Numbered from the stretch's first letter, positions 45,626-55,587 are shown. The stretch is 64,000 bases of DNA from Dickeya fangzhongdai (GCF_002812485.1 NZ_CP025003.1:3224001-3288000), one strand, 5' to 3'. Numbers and translations: made by a program. Notes: generated by a model not told the origin, from the sequence alone.

Positions 45626-48274
45626 TCAGCCCGCCCGGCGTAATGTGTCCGGCGTGGCATAGTGTTGCAGCAACGCCTTCAGTTCCGGCACGCAAGACCC
45701 GCAATTGGTCCCGCATTGTAGTTGTTCGCCCAGTTGCGCCACGCTGTGGCACCCCTGGCGGATGGCGTCGATAATGCGCTGTTCTCCCACCGCGAAGCAG
45801 CTGCAAATGGTCGCCCCTTGCGGCGCTTCACCCTGCGGCGCGCACCCGGCCAGCAACGCCAGCCGGTCCGGCGTCTGTTGCGGCGGCGCAGCAAACGCCG
45901 TCAGGATGGTCTCGCGCTCCAGAACCGGCCGGCGAGCGTCGACATACAGCGCCACCGCCACCTGCCCCGATAGCCAGCCAACCGCATGAAACAGGCCGCC
46001 GTCCCCCTGCGCCTGTTGATAGTCGACGCCGTCCAGCCCGTACTGGCGGGCCAGCCAGTCAAGCCAGTGCTCCGGCGTCTGTTCGCCGGCGATCGTGTAA
46101 TGGGACACGCCGTCGGCGGCAATACGGCTCCAGTAGCCGCAGTCCGGCGCCGTCACGTCGCCGCGCACAAACAGTTCGCCGAACCACACAGCGGGCCAGC
46201 GTTGGATACGCACCCGCGCCTGCTTGCTTTCCGGCTGACCGGAATAGGGATCGGTCACTGCCGCCACCAGGCTATCCGCCCGTGCCTGCGCGCTAAACTG
46301 CCGGTTCCAGTGCATGGGGACAAAGATGCTGCCGCGCTGCTGCCCGCGCTGGACCTGCGCCCGCGCCAGCATCCAGCCCGACTCGGCGCTGATGCGCACC
46401 AGTTCGCCGTCGTGAACGCCGGCGTTGAGCGCATCCTGCGGGTGAAGATCGCAATAAGGTTCCGGCAGATGACGCATCAGACGCGGCGCCTTGCCGGTGC
46501 GGGTCATGGTGTGCCACTGGTCGCGTACCCGGCCGGTGTTGAGCACCAGCGGATACGCAGGTGACGGCGGATTGGCGGGCAGTTGCGGCGTGATCGCCAG
46601 CAAGCGCGCTTTACCGTCCGGGTGCCAGCAGCGCCCGTCGGTATACAATCGCGCGGTACCGTCGCTGACGGCACTGGTGACCGGCCACTGCACCGGCGTC
46701 AGTTGCTGCCATTGTTCATTGCTGAGCGTTGCCAGCGCGCTGATGTTGAACGCACGCTGTCCCTGATTCTCAAATCCGGACAAGGCGGCGTGCTCACGGA
46801 AGATCTGCGCCGGGTGGCGATAATCGAACGCCGCGCCAAATCCCATGCGTTGCGCCACCTGCGACAGTATCCACCAGTCGGCTTTCGCTTCGCCCGGCGC
46901 GGGCAGAAAGGCGCGCTGACGGGAAACGCGGCGCTCGGAGTTGGTAACCGTACCGTCCTTTTCCCCCCACGCCAGCGCCGGCAGCAGGACATGCGCACAG
47001 TCGGCGGTATCGGTGTGGCGCATCACGTCGGAGACGATCACCAGCGGGCAGCGCAACAGCGCCTGCCGCACCCGATCCGCCTCCGGCATGGAAACCACCG
47101 GATTGGTGCCCATGATCCACACCGCCTTGACCTGCCCGGCTTCAATCGCGCGGAACAGATCCACCGCCATCAATCCCGGCGCCGGCGCCACCCGGTCGCT
47201 GCCCCAGAAACGGCCGACCCGGTCCACTTCCTGCGGGCTGAAGCCCATGTGCGCCGCCAGCTGATTCGCCAGCCCGCCCACTTCGCGCCCGCCCATCGCA
47301 TTCGGTTGACCGGTAATCGAAAAGGGGCCGCACCCGGTCCGGCCGATACGGCCGCTGAACAGATGCACGTTGATGATGGCGTTGCATTTGTCGCTGCCGG
47401 AAGAGGACTGGTTGATGCCCTGCGAATAAAGCGTCACCACGTTATCGGTGTCGCTAAACCACTGGTAAAAACAGGCGACGTCCTCGCGGTCCAGTTGGCA
47501 GAATTCCGCCACCCGCTCCACCGTCCAGTCATCGGCGGCCGCCAGCGCCGCCTCCACGCCGCTCAGCCCGTCGGGAACCGGAGCGTTCCGCTGCGCCAGC
47601 CAGCGCAGCAGCCCGTTGAACAACCCGGCATCGCTGCCGGGCGCCAGCGGCAAGTGCAACTCCGCCGCATCGCAGGTGGCGGTCTGACGCGGATCGATCA
47701 CCACCACCCGCATGTGCGGGCGCTGCTGTTTGGCCTGCATCAGCCGCTGATACACCACCGGGTGCGCCCAGGCGGTGTTGGACCCGACCAGCACCACCAA
47801 ATCGGCCTGTTCGATGTCCTCGTAGTTACAAGGCACCGCATCGGCGCCCAGCGCCCGCTTGTACCCGACCACCGCCGATGCCATACACAGCCGGGAATTG
47901 GTATCCATGTTGGCGCTGCCGATGAATCCTTTCATCAGCTTGTTGGCGACGTAATAGTCTTCGGTCAGCAGTTGCCCCGAACCGTAAAACGCCACCGCCT
48001 GCGGGCCATGCTGCGCAATAATGTCGCCGAGCGACTGCGCTACCCGATCCAGAGCCTGATCCCAGCTGACGCGATGACCGTCAACCAGCGGCCACAGCAG
48101 CCGCCCTTGCAGATCCAACGTGTCGCCCAATGCCGAGCCTTTGACGCACAACCGCCCCAGATTGGCCGGGTGCTGGCGATCGCCTTCAATGGTCACCCTC
48201 CCGTCCGGCTGCGGGGTGGCGATCACCCCGCAGCCCACGCCGCAGTAAGGACAGGTGGTGCGGCAGCCGCTCAT
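45626..48274 (-). CDS. nasA: Assimilatory nitrate reductase catalytic subunit NasA
   Basis: Cytoplasmic molybdopterin-guanine-dinucleotide enzyme reducing nitrate to nitrite. The 882-residue protein has an N-terminal [4Fe-4S] motif (TCPYCGVGCGV), the molybdopterin oxidoreductase body (DTNSRLCMASAVVGYKRALG, SQGINQSSSGSDKCNAIIN, NPVVSMPEADRVRQ), a molydopterin-dinucleotide-binding domain (PLVLNTGRVRDQWHTMTRTG) and a C-terminal BFD-type [2Fe-2S] domain (ICSCFAVGE and CGTNCGSCVPEL), as in Klebsiella NasA. It overlaps the nasB end by ATGA. Electrons are expected from the NasC portion of the fused upstream protein. Confidence 0.95.
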   Translation of the reverse strand: MSGCRTTCPYCGVGCGVIATPQPDGRVTIEGDRQHPANLGRLCVKGSALGDTLDLQGRLLWPLVDGHRVSWDQALDRVAQSLGDIIAQHGPQAVAFYGSGQLLTEDYYVANKLMKGFIGSANMDTNSRLCMASAVVGYKRALGADAVPCNYEDIEQADLVVLVGSNTAWAHPVVYQRLMQAKQQRPHMRVVVIDPRQTATCDAAELHLPLAPGSDAGLFNGLLRWLAQRNAPVPDGLSGVEAALAAADDWTVERVAEFCQLDREDVACFYQWFSDTDNVVTLYSQGINQSSSGSDKCNAIINVHLFSGRIGRTGCGPFSITGQPNAMGGREVGGLANQLAAHMGFSPQEVDRVGRFWGSDRVAPAPGLMAVDLFRAIEAGQVKAVWIMGTNPVVSMPEADRVRQALLRCPLVIVSDVMRHTDTADCAHVLLPALAWGEKDGTVTNSERRVSRQRAFLPAPGEAKADWWILSQVAQRMGFGAAFDYRHPAQIFREHAALSGFENQGQRAFNISALATLSNEQWQQLTPVQWPVTSAVSDGTARLYTDGRCWHPDGKARLLAITPQLPANPPSPAYPLVLNTGRVRDQWHTMTRTGKAPRLMRHLPEPYCDLHPQDALNAGVHDGELVRISAESGWMLARAQVQRGQQRGSIFVPMHWNRQFSAQARADSLVAAVTDPYSGQPESKQARVRIQRWPAVWFGELFVRGDVTAPDCGYWSRIAADGVSHYTIAGEQTPEHWLDWLARQYGLDGVDYQQAQGDGGLFHAVGWLSGQVAVALYVDARRPVLERETILTAFAAPPQQTPDRLALLAGCAPQGEAPQGATICSCFAVGEQRIIDAIRQGCHSVAQLGEQLQCGTNCGSCVPELKALLQHYATPDTLRRAG

Positions 48275-51200
48275 AACGCCTCCGCCATGTCGGCCGCCGC
48301 CACCGCCATCGGTTCGTTCGCCACCCAGATACGATCCTGTACCACACGCACCGGCCAGGCGCGCACCCGCAGTTGGCTGTCATCCGGGCTAACGCCGTCA
48401 CGCAGACGCAGACGCTTTTTGTACAACGGCGAAATCACCACCGGCTCGCCCGCCACGTCGCCGACAAGGCCGCGCGACAGAACGTTGGCGCCGCTGCCCG
48501 GCTCCTGATTATCGAGCGCGAACACGTGTCCCGCCTGCCCCGGCTGTGCGGCAGGCAGATGAAACAGTGCCACCTGCTGATGTCCGACCCGCGCCGCCAT
48601 GCCGGCATTCGCCGGAATATCGCAGAGGAAGCCGACGCACTGCCAGCCTTCCACGCCAGCCGCCTCTGATGCCGCCGTCGTCTTCTCCTCCAGACGGGCG
48701 GGGCGAGGCTGACCGCGCTCCGGCACCATCACTACCGCTTCATCCGGCGTGTCGCTGTTAAGGAAGGCGCGGAACAACGCCCGGTGTTCGTCATGCGCCA
48801 GCGTGGTCTGCCATTCGCACTGATAGCTGTCGATAACCTGGCGCATCTCGTTTTCCAGCTCGTCGGCAATTCCCAGGCTGTCGTCGATTACCACCTGCCG
48901 CAGGTAGTCGATGCCGCCTTCCAGGTTATCCAGCCAAACGCTGGTGCGCTGCAGGCGGTCGCCGGTACGGATGTAGAACATCAGCAGGCGGTCGATCAGC
49001 CGGAACAGGGTATCGGTGTCCAGATCGCTGGCGAACAGGTCGGCATGACGCGGTTTCATGCCGCCATTGCCGCACACATACAGGTTCCAACCCTTGTCGG
49101 TGGCGATCACGCCGATGTCTTTGCCCTGCGCTTCGGCGCATTCGCGGGTGCAACCGGAAACCGCCATCTTGAGCTTATGCGGCGAGCGCAGCCCTTTGTA
49201 ACGGTGCTCCAGCGCAATCGCCAGCGAGGTGGAATCCTGCACGCCGTAGCGGCACCAGGTGGAGCCGACGCACGATTTGACGGTACGCAGCGACTTGCCG
49301 TAGGCATGACCGGTTTCAAACCCGGCGTCGATCAGCTCCTGCCAGATAGCAGGCAGTTGCTCCAGCCGCGCGCCGAACAGATCGACCCGCTGGCCGCCGG
49401 TAATCTTGGTATACAGGTGATAACGTTCGGCCACCTGACCGATGGCGATCAATCCCTGCGGGGTAATCTCGCCGCCGGGAATGCGCGGCACTACCGAGTA
49501 GGTGCCGTCTTTCTGGATATTGGCCAGGAAACGGTCGTTGGTATCCTGCAACGGTACGTGTTCGGGTTTCAGCACGTAATCGTTCCAGCAGGACGCCAGC
49601 ATCGATCCGGCCAGCGGTTTACAGATTTCACAGCCCAGCCCATGACCGTGGCGGGCGATCAGCTCGCCAAAACTACGGATACGGTTGACGCGGATCAGGT
49701 GGTACAGCTCCTGACGCGAATAGGCGAAATGCTCGCAAATGTCTTTTTTTACCTCGATGCCCGACTGCTGCAACTGGTACTCCATCACCTGCTTGAGCAG
49801 CGGTACGCAGCCGCCGCAGCCGGTGCCCGCCTTGGTGCAGGCCTTGAGCGACGCCAGATCGGTGCAGCCGTTGTCCACCGCCGCACAGATGTCCGCTTTG
49901 CTGACGTTATGGCAGGAGCAGATCTGGGCGCTGTCCGGCAACGCCGCCACCCCCAGCCCTTTCGGCGCCGCGCCGTCCAGCGCCGGCAGAATCAGGCTTT
50001 CCGGGTGCGCAGGTAAGGTCATGTCGTTGAGTTTCATCTGCAACAGCGTGCTGTAATCGCTGCTGTCGCCCACCAGCACCGCCCCCAGCAGCCGTTTGCC
50101 GTCCGCCGAAACAATGATTTTTTTATAGACCTGATTCGGTTCGTCGTTCCACTGATAGCTCAGGCTGCCCTCGGTTTTACCGTGAGCATCGCCGATCGAC
50201 GCCACGTCCACCCCCAGCAGCTTAAGCTTGGTGCTCATGTCGGCGCCGGTGAACGACTGCTCCTGTTGCGCCAGCCGGGCGGCAACGGTGCGCGCCATCT
50301 GATAACCCGGCGCCACCAGCCCGAACATCTGTCCCTGCCATAGCGCGCACTCGCCAATGGCGAAAATAGCGTCATCCGAAGTCTGGCAATAGTCGTCGAT
50401 TACGATGCCGCCGCGGGCGCCGATCTCCAGCGCGGCGTCACGCGCCAGCTGATCGCGCGGGCGGATACCGGCGGAAAACAGCACCAGATCGGTTTCCAGC
50501 GCCGTGCCGTCGGCGAAATTCATCCGGTGGCGCGCCTGCTCGCCCGCCGTAATCGCGCGGGTTTCCTTGCCGGTGTGCACCTGCAGGCCCAGCGCCTCAA
50601 TCTTGCGCTTGAGCAGTTGCGCGCCGCCGTCGTCCAGTTGCACCGCCATCAGTCTGGGGGCGAATTCCACCACATGGGTTTCCAGCCCCAGTTGGCGCAG
50701 CGCGTTGGCGGCTTCCAGCCCCAGCAGACCGCCGCCCACCACTACGCCGCTGCGCGATTCGCGCGCTTCGGCGGCAATAGCGTCCAGATCCTCCAGCGTG
50801 CGATACACCAGACAACCGGGGCGATCGTTGCCCGTCATCGGCGGCACGAACGGGTAGGAACCGGTCGCCAGCACCAGCCGGTCGTACGGGGTTTCCTGGC
50901 CGTTCGCGTCGCGCACGCAGCGGCGTTGACGGTCAATCTCCGTCACCTGGCAACCGGTGCGCAATTCAATGTCGTGCTGTTCGAAAAAGCCCTCGCTGAC
51001 CATTGACAGGGATTCGGCGCTGCGACCGGCAAAATACTCGGACAAATGTACCCGGTCATAGGCCGGATGGCGTTCCTCGCCAAACACCACCACGTGATAC
51101 TGTTGGTGCAGGCTGCGTTCCACCAGTTGCTCCAGAAAGTGGTGCCCGACCATGCCGTGCCCCACTACCACCAATACGGGTTTACTCATGACAGAAATCC

Positions 51201-52443
51201 TTACGGCCGCAGGCCGTATGTCTACTTCAGGAAAAGACAGACCAAACAAAAGCGACGACGGTGCCGATGGCAGCCTGGTCTCCATGGCCGCCAGCAGTTG
51301 CGGACTGTCGCTGACATGACCGAACAGCAGCGCGCCGCATAACCGGTCGTCGCGGAATATCAGGCGGCGATAATGGCCGCCGAGCGGGTCTGACAGCGAG
51401 TGGAGTCGATCGCCCTCCTGCGGGTGCAACTCCCCCGCGCTCACCACGTCAATCCCGGTAACTTTCAGTCGGGTGGCCAGCGCCGCCGGCGCGTAATCCG
51501 CCACCGGTTGCCCCGCCAGCCGGGCGGCCAGCACATCGGCCTGCGCCAGACAGGGCGCCACCAGCCCGACCGTTTCACCCTTCACTTCAGCGCACTCGCC
51601 GAATGCGCTGACGTATTCATCGGCGGTGCGCAACTGGCCGTCGGCCAGAATGCCGCGCCCGCACGCCAGGCCGCTGTCGCGAGCCAGCTCACACACCGGC
51701 TGCACGCCGGTCGCCACCACCACCAGACCAGCAGGCAAGCGCGTACCGTCCGCCAGTTCGACCGCCTCTACCTGCTCGCCGTCGGACGATTTATTACCGG
51801 ACAATTCGTTACCGGATAATGCCTGAATCTGCACGCCGGTCAGGCAACGGATGCCGCGCTCATGCAGCCGGGCGCACAACAGGTCGCTGGCGGTGGCGTC
51901 GAGCTGACGCTCCATCAGCCGGGCGTGGCGGTGCAGCAGCGTCACCGCGGCACCCTGCAATCGCAGCGCGGCGGCGGCTTCAATCCCCAGTAATCCGCCG
52001 CCGATCACCACCGCCGGCTTTCCCTGTCGCACCGCCGCCCACATCCGCTCGACGTCATCCAGCGTGCGAAAGCCCATCACGCCCGGCAGGTCGATGCCCG
52101 GCAACGGCGGCATAAACGGGCGGGAACCGGTGGCGAACACCAGTTGGTCATAGGTCAGGCGACGGCGATCGGTAATCACTTCCCGCGTAGCCCGATCAAT
52201 ACGTAGCGCCGACTCGCCGGTCAGTATGGTCACGTCCATCGTTGCCGGCGCCGGCTCTAACTGCGTGTCCTCAAAGGTTTTTTCGCCCCCCAGCACCGAG
52301 GAAAGCAGCACGCGGTTATAGCTGTCGCGCGGCTCGCGATCGATGACGGTGACGCGGTAGCGTTGCGGCGCCAGTTGCCCCAGTCGCTTTACCAGCCGCG
52401 CGCTGGACAGACCGTTGCCGATAATCACCAGATGCGCGCTCAT
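48271..52443 (-). CDS. nasB: NasC::NasB fusion: NADH reductase joined to siroheme nitrite reductase
   Basis: A single 1390-residue frame. Residues 1-418 form a complete FAD/NADH oxidoreductase equivalent to Klebsiella NasC (VIIGNGLSSARLVKRL, FATGSRPFMPPLPG, VIGGGLLGIEAAAAL), the electron donor to NasA. Residues 419-1390 form a complete NasB/NirB-type nitrite reductase: a second FAD/NADH unit (VVVGHGMVGHHFLEQL, VVGGGLLGLEAANAL), BFD-like [2Fe-2S] motifs (ICSCHNVSKADI, CGGCVP, then CEICKP), ferrite-reductase domains with the siroheme/[4Fe-4S] cysteines (SCVGSTWCRYG, SGCTRECAEAQG) and a C-terminal NirD-like domain (about 1260-1390). The joint reads LSFPEVDIRPAAVRISV-MSKPV and looks like a translated former intergenic region with a ribosome site still in it. 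Confidence 0.9.
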   Translation of the reverse strand: MSAHLVIIGNGLSSARLVKRLGQLAPQRYRVTVIDREPRDSYNRVLLSSVLGGEKTFEDTQLEPAPATMDVTILTGESALRIDRATREVITDRRRLTYDQLVFATGSRPFMPPLPGIDLPGVMGFRTLDDVERMWAAVRQGKPAVVIGGGLLGIEAAAALRLQGAAVTLLHRHARLMERQLDATASDLLCARLHERGIRCLTGVQIQALSGNELSGNKSSDGEQVEAVELADGTRLPAGLVVVATGVQPVCELARDSGLACGRGILADGQLRTADEYVSAFGECAEVKGETVGLVAPCLAQADVLAARLAGQPVADYAPAALATRLKVTGIDVVSAGELHPQEGDRLHSLSDPLGGHYRRLIFRDDRLCGALLFGHVSDSPQLLAAMETRLPSAPSSLLFGLSFPEVDIRPAAVRISVMSKPVLVVVGHGMVGHHFLEQLVERSLHQQYHVVVFGEERHPAYDRVHLSEYFAGRSAESLSMVSEGFFEQHDIELRTGCQVTEIDRQRRCVRDANGQETPYDRLVLATGSYPFVPPMTGNDRPGCLVYRTLEDLDAIAAEARESRSGVVVGGGLLGLEAANALRQLGLETHVVEFAPRLMAVQLDDGGAQLLKRKIEALGLQVHTGKETRAITAGEQARHRMNFADGTALETDLVLFSAGIRPRDQLARDAALEIGARGGIVIDDYCQTSDDAIFAIGECALWQGQMFGLVAPGYQMARTVAARLAQQEQSFTGADMSTKLKLLGVDVASIGDAHGKTEGSLSYQWNDEPNQVYKKIIVSADGKRLLGAVLVGDSSDYSTLLQMKLNDMTLPAHPESLILPALDGAAPKGLGVAALPDSAQICSCHNVSKADICAAVDNGCTDLASLKACTKAGTGCGGCVPLLKQVMEYQLQQSGIEVKKDICEHFAYSRQELYHLIRVNRIRSFGELIARHGHGLGCEICKPLAGSMLASCWNDYVLKPEHVPLQDTNDRFLANIQKDGTYSVVPRIPGGEITPQGLIAIGQVAERYHLYTKITGGQRVDLFGARLEQLPAIWQELIDAGFETGHAYGKSLRTVKSCVGSTWCRYGVQDSTSLAIALEHRYKGLRSPHKLKMAVSGCTRECAEAQGKDIGVIATDKGWNLYVCGNGGMKPRHADLFASDLDTDTLFRLIDRLLMFYIRTGDRLQRTSVWLDNLEGGIDYLRQVVIDDSLGIADELENEMRQVIDSYQCEWQTTLAHDEHRALFRAFLNSDTPDEAVVMVPERGQPRPARLEEKTTAASEAAGVEGWQCVGFLCDIPANAGMAARVGHQQVALFHLPAAQPGQAGHVFALDNQEPGSGANVLSRGLVGDVAGEPVVISPLYKKRLRLRDGVSPDDSQLRVRAWPVRVVQDRIWVANEPMAVAAADMAEAL
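51189..51206 (-). promoter_or_regulatory. Retained internal ribosome-binding site and start of nasB
   Basis: Within the fused frame, AAGGA lies about 8 bp before an ATG at 51189 that begins MSKPVLVVVGHGMVG, the normal N-terminus of NirB/NasB proteins. A free 972-residue NasB could therefore also be made. Confidence 0.6.
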
Positions 52444-52458
52444 CGCTGCTTCCTCCCG

Positions 52459-53253
52459 TCAGGCCGCGTGCGGCTGCTTCTCATACAGGAAATGCAGCAC
52501 CTGCTGACGGTACTGGTGATAACGCGGGTCATCCGCCAGCGCGACGCGAGAGCGCGGGCGTTCCAGCGCCACCGTCATGATCTCGCCCACCGTGGCCGCC
52601 GGGCCGTTGGTCATCATCAGCACCCGGTCGGAGAGCAACACCGCCTCATCCACGTCATGGGTTATCAGCACGATGGTGGTGTTCAGCCGCTGCTGGATTT
52701 CCATCACCGCGTCCTGCAAATGGGCGCGGGTCAGCGCGTCCAGCGCGCCGAACGGTTCGTCCATCAGCAGCACCTTGGGTTTCATCGCCAGCGCGCGGGC
52801 GATGCCCACCCGCTGCTTCATGCCGCCGGAAATCTCATGCGGATGCTTGTTCAGCGCGTGCCCCATGTGCACCAGCTCCAGGTTATGGACGATCCACTCG
52901 TGCATCTCCGCCTTGCTCATCTGGCCGCGGAATACCTGCTTCACCGCCAGCGCGACGTTATCGTAGGTGGTGAGCCACGGCAGCAGCGAATGGTTCTGGA
53001 ATACCACCGCCCGCTCCGGCCCCGGACCGTCGATTTCGCGGTTGTCGCACAGCAGGCCGCCGCTGGTCGGCAGCGTCAGCCCGGCAATCAGGTTGAGCAG
53101 CGTTGATTTGCCGCAGCCGGAGTGCCCGATCAAACTCAGGGTTTCCCCGGTATGGATATCGAAACTCACGTTATCGAGCGCCAGGAACGAACCGCTGGCG
53201 GTGGAAAAACGCTGACTGACCTGCTGAATACGGATAATCGGTTGATCGCGCAT
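52459..53253 (-). CDS. nasD: Nitrate ABC transporter ATP-binding protein NasD
   Basis: Cytoplasmic ATPase of the nitrate/nitrite importer, 264 residues. Walker A GHSGCGKST, Q-loop VVFQNHSLLPW, signature EISGGMKQRVGIARAL, Walker B KVLLMDEPFGALD and switch His in VLITHDVDEAV. The ATG at 53253 (MRDQPIIRI) is chosen because AAGGAG lies 6-7 bp upstream; an upstream in-frame ATG overlaps nasE and has no site. Lies 10 bp after nasE. Confidence 0.94.
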   Translation of the reverse strand: MRDQPIIRIQQVSQRFSTASGSFLALDNVSFDIHTGETLSLIGHSGCGKSTLLNLIAGLTLPTSGGLLCDNREIDGPGPERAVVFQNHSLLPWLTTYDNVALAVKQVFRGQMSKAEMHEWIVHNLELVHMGHALNKHPHEISGGMKQRVGIARALAMKPKVLLMDEPFGALDALTRAHLQDAVMEIQQRLNTTIVLITHDVDEAVLLSDRVLMMTNGPAATVGEIMTVALERPRSRVALADDPRYHQYRQQVLHFLYEKQPHAA

Positions 53254-53263
53254 ACGTTTCTCC

Positions 53264-54199
53264 TTAACGGGTTTCATAGCTGAAGCGTTTGGCCAGCAAC
53301 ATCAGCCCTTGCTCAAGTAACAGCCCGACCACGCCAATCACCAGAATGGCGATGATGATGTTGGGCACGTTGAGGTTGTTCCACTCGTTCCAAATCCAGA
53401 AGCCGATACCGATGCCGCCGGTCAGCATTTCCGCCGCCACGATCACCAGCCAGGCGATGCCGATCGACAGCCGCACCCCGGTCAGCACGCTCGGCAGCAC
53501 CGCCGGCAGCAGGATCTTGCGCATGATGGTGAATTCGGACAGCTTCAGCACCCGCGCCACGTTGAGATAATCCTGCGGAATCTGGCGCACCCCCTCGGCG
53601 GTGTTGAGGATCATCGGCCAGATGGAGCAGATAAAAATGGTCCAGCTGGAAGCCGGCTCGGCGCGCTGGAACAGCAGCAGGCCGATGGGCAGCCACGCCA
53701 GCGGGCTGACCGGACGCAACAGCGAAATAATCGGGTTGAACATCGCCGCCATAAACCGGAAGCGGCCAATCAGGAAACCGGCGGGAATGCCCACCAGCGC
53801 CGCCAGCCCGAAACCGATGCCGACGCGCTCCAGCGACGCCAGCACGTTCCAGCCGATGCCCTGATCGTTGGGGCCGGCCACGTAAAAGGGGTCGGCAAAA
53901 ATGCTCTGCGCCGCCAGCCAGGTCTGCCACGGCGTCGGGAAACCTTTGCTGCTCAGCGCCGCGAGCTGCCAGACCGCCAGCAGCAGGATCATGCCGACGC
54001 CGCCCGGCAACAGCCGGGACAGCCATCGGCTCAGGCGCGGCCGCCAGACGGCGCGCGGCGAGGCGACGGTCGGCGCCGGTGCAGCTACGCCAACGGTTTC
54101 GGGTAAGGCGATAACGGTGGCGTCGGTCGCGACAGCATTGTGGTGCGGCGTGTCAGTCGGCTCCGGCACGATCGAAAGAATCTGGGCTTGCGTTTTCAT
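53264..54199 (-). CDS. nasE: Nitrate ABC transporter permease NasE
   Basis: Inner-membrane subunit of the nitrate importer, 311 residues. After a Thr/Ala-rich cytoplasmic N-terminus of about 55 residues come about six helices, with the BPD_transp_1 EAA loop (LNVARVLKLSEFTIMRKILL, then PAVLPSVLTGVRLSIGIAWL). Similar to NrtB/NasE/TauC permeases; the operon fixes it as the nitrate permease. Twelve bp from nasF. Confidence 0.94.
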   Translation of the reverse strand: MKTQAQILSIVPEPTDTPHHNAVATDATVIALPETVGVAAPAPTVASPRAVWRPRLSRWLSRLLPGGVGMILLLAVWQLAALSSKGFPTPWQTWLAAQSIFADPFYVAGPNDQGIGWNVLASLERVGIGFGLAALVGIPAGFLIGRFRFMAAMFNPIISLLRPVSPLAWLPIGLLLFQRAEPASSWTIFICSIWPMILNTAEGVRQIPQDYLNVARVLKLSEFTIMRKILLPAVLPSVLTGVRLSIGIAWLVIVAAEMLTGGIGIGFWIWNEWNNLNVPNIIIAILVIGVVGLLLEQGLMLLAKRFSYETR

Positions 54200-54211
54200 G
54201 GTCGCTCTCCG

Positions 54212-55489
54212 TTACTTTTTCACGCTGAAGCTGTTGGCATAACCGGCCGGATCGCTGCCGTCCCAACGCTTGCCGTCAATCAATACGCTGCTGCGCATCT
54301 CGCCGGATGGCAGCGGCACGTTGCCGACCGCACTGGCCGCCTGTTTGTAGATATCGATGCGATTGACCTGACGGGCCACCGCCTGATAATCCGGCTCCTG
54401 CGCCAGCAGGCCCCAGCGTTTGTGCTGGGTGAGGAACCACATCCCGTCCGACAGATACGGGAAGTTCACTTCGCCGTCGTGGTAGAAGCGCATGGCGTGC
54501 GCGTCCTGCCAGCTTTTGCCCGCGCCGTTGTCGTATTGCCCCAGCATACGGCCGACAATCGTCTCCTCCTGGGTGTTGACGTACGCGCGCCCGGCGATGA
54601 CGCGGGCGGTTTCGCGCCGGTTGTCGTCCGAGCTGTCGATCCAGCGCGAGGCTTCCAGCACCGCCGCCGTCAGCGCGCGGGCGGTATTGGGGTTGGCGTT
54701 AACCCATTCGGCGCTGGTGCCGAGCACCTTCTCCGGGTGATCCGGCCAGATATCCTGCGACGTGGCGGCGGTAAACCCGAGGCCGTCGGTAATCGCGCGC
54801 TGGTTCCAGGGTTCGCCGACGCAGAAACCGCTCATGTTGCCGATCTTCATGTTCACCACCATCTGCGGCGGCGGCACTACCACGGTGCGCACGTCGTCAA
54901 ACGGGTTGATGCCGGCCGCGCCCAGCCAGTAATAGAGCCACATGGCGTGGGTGCCGGTGGGAAACGTCTGGGCGAAGGTGTAAGTCCCCGCCGGGCTGGC
55001 CGCAATAAAACGCTTCAGGCTGGCGGCATCGCTCACGCCGGCTTCGCGCAGCTTATTGGACAGAGTGATCGCCTGACCGTTGTTGTTCAGCGTCATCAGC
55101 GCCGCCATATTGTGCTGCGGCCCCGACGCGCCGGCCTGCAGGCCGTACAACAGCCCGTAGAGCACGTGCGCCGCGTCCAGTTCGCCGGACACCAGCTTGT
55201 CGCGCACGGCGGCCCAGCTCGCTTCCTTGCTCGGCACAATGGTGATGCCGTATTTCTTGTCAAAACCTTTTACCGACGCCATCACCACCGATGCGCAGTC
55301 GGTCAACGGAATAAAACCGATGCGCACCTCTTTCTTCTCCGGGGCATCGGAACCGGCCGCCCAGGCGCGGTTCATTATTCCCGGCAGCAACATGGCGCCG
55401 CCCAGCGCAGCGCTCCCCACCAGAAACTGGCGGCGGGAAAACGCCTGTGTTTGGTTATTGGTTTTGTTATCGGTTTTGGAATCACTCAT
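54212..55489 (-). CDS. nasF: Periplasmic nitrate-binding protein NasF (Tat-exported)
   Basis: Receptor of the nitrate importer, 425 residues. It begins with a twin-arginine signal (SRRQFLVGSAALGGAMLLPG, cleavage after AWA), then VRIGFIPLTDCASVVMASVK, FDKKYGITIVPSKEASWAAV, LYGLLYGLQAGASGPQHNMA and MKIGNMSGFCVGEPWNQRAI, the NrtA/CmpA-type hallmarks. The ATG at 55489 (MSDSKTD) has GAGGTG upstream; the longer frame runs back into the leader terminator. First gene of the operon, controlled by the leader described next to it. Confidence 0.95.
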   Translation of the reverse strand: MSDSKTDNKTNNQTQAFSRRQFLVGSAALGGAMLLPGIMNRAWAAGSDAPEKKEVRIGFIPLTDCASVVMASVKGFDKKYGITIVPSKEASWAAVRDKLVSGELDAAHVLYGLLYGLQAGASGPQHNMAALMTLNNNGQAITLSNKLREAGVSDAASLKRFIAASPAGTYTFAQTFPTGTHAMWLYYWLGAAGINPFDDVRTVVVPPPQMVVNMKIGNMSGFCVGEPWNQRAITDGLGFTAATSQDIWPDHPEKVLGTSAEWVNANPNTARALTAAVLEASRWIDSSDDNRRETARVIAGRAYVNTQEETIVGRMLGQYDNGAGKSWQDAHAMRFYHDGEVNFPYLSDGMWFLTQHKRWGLLAQEPDYQAVARQVNRIDIYKQAASAVGNVPLPSGEMRSSVLIDGKRWDGSDPAGYANSFSVKK

Positions 55490-55531
55490 CAACGACACCT
55501 CGGCAACCCGCCGTTTCGGCGGCAAAAACAA

Positions 55532-55579
55532 AAAGGCGTCCATAAGCCATGCGAAAATCGCACGCTTATGGACGCCTTT
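55532..55579 (-). terminator. Leader terminator (attenuator) before nasF
   Basis: AAAGGCGTCCATAAGC pairs perfectly over 16 bp with GCTTATGGACGCCTTT, with a further GCGA/TCGC helix inside, followed on the minus strand by TTTTTGTTTTT. It lies 42 bp before the nasF start. This is the factor-independent terminator whose read-through is expected to be permitted by NasR when nitrate or nitrite is present. Confidence 0.9.
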
Positions 55580-55587
55580 GCCCAGCG

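Noticed and set aside
46583..48508. Long open frame (641 codons) on the plus strand opposite nasA
   Set aside because: High-GC coding DNA gives long antisense frames; the translation is His/Arg/Gln-rich with no recognisable domain, whereas the minus strand encodes a full nitrate reductase.
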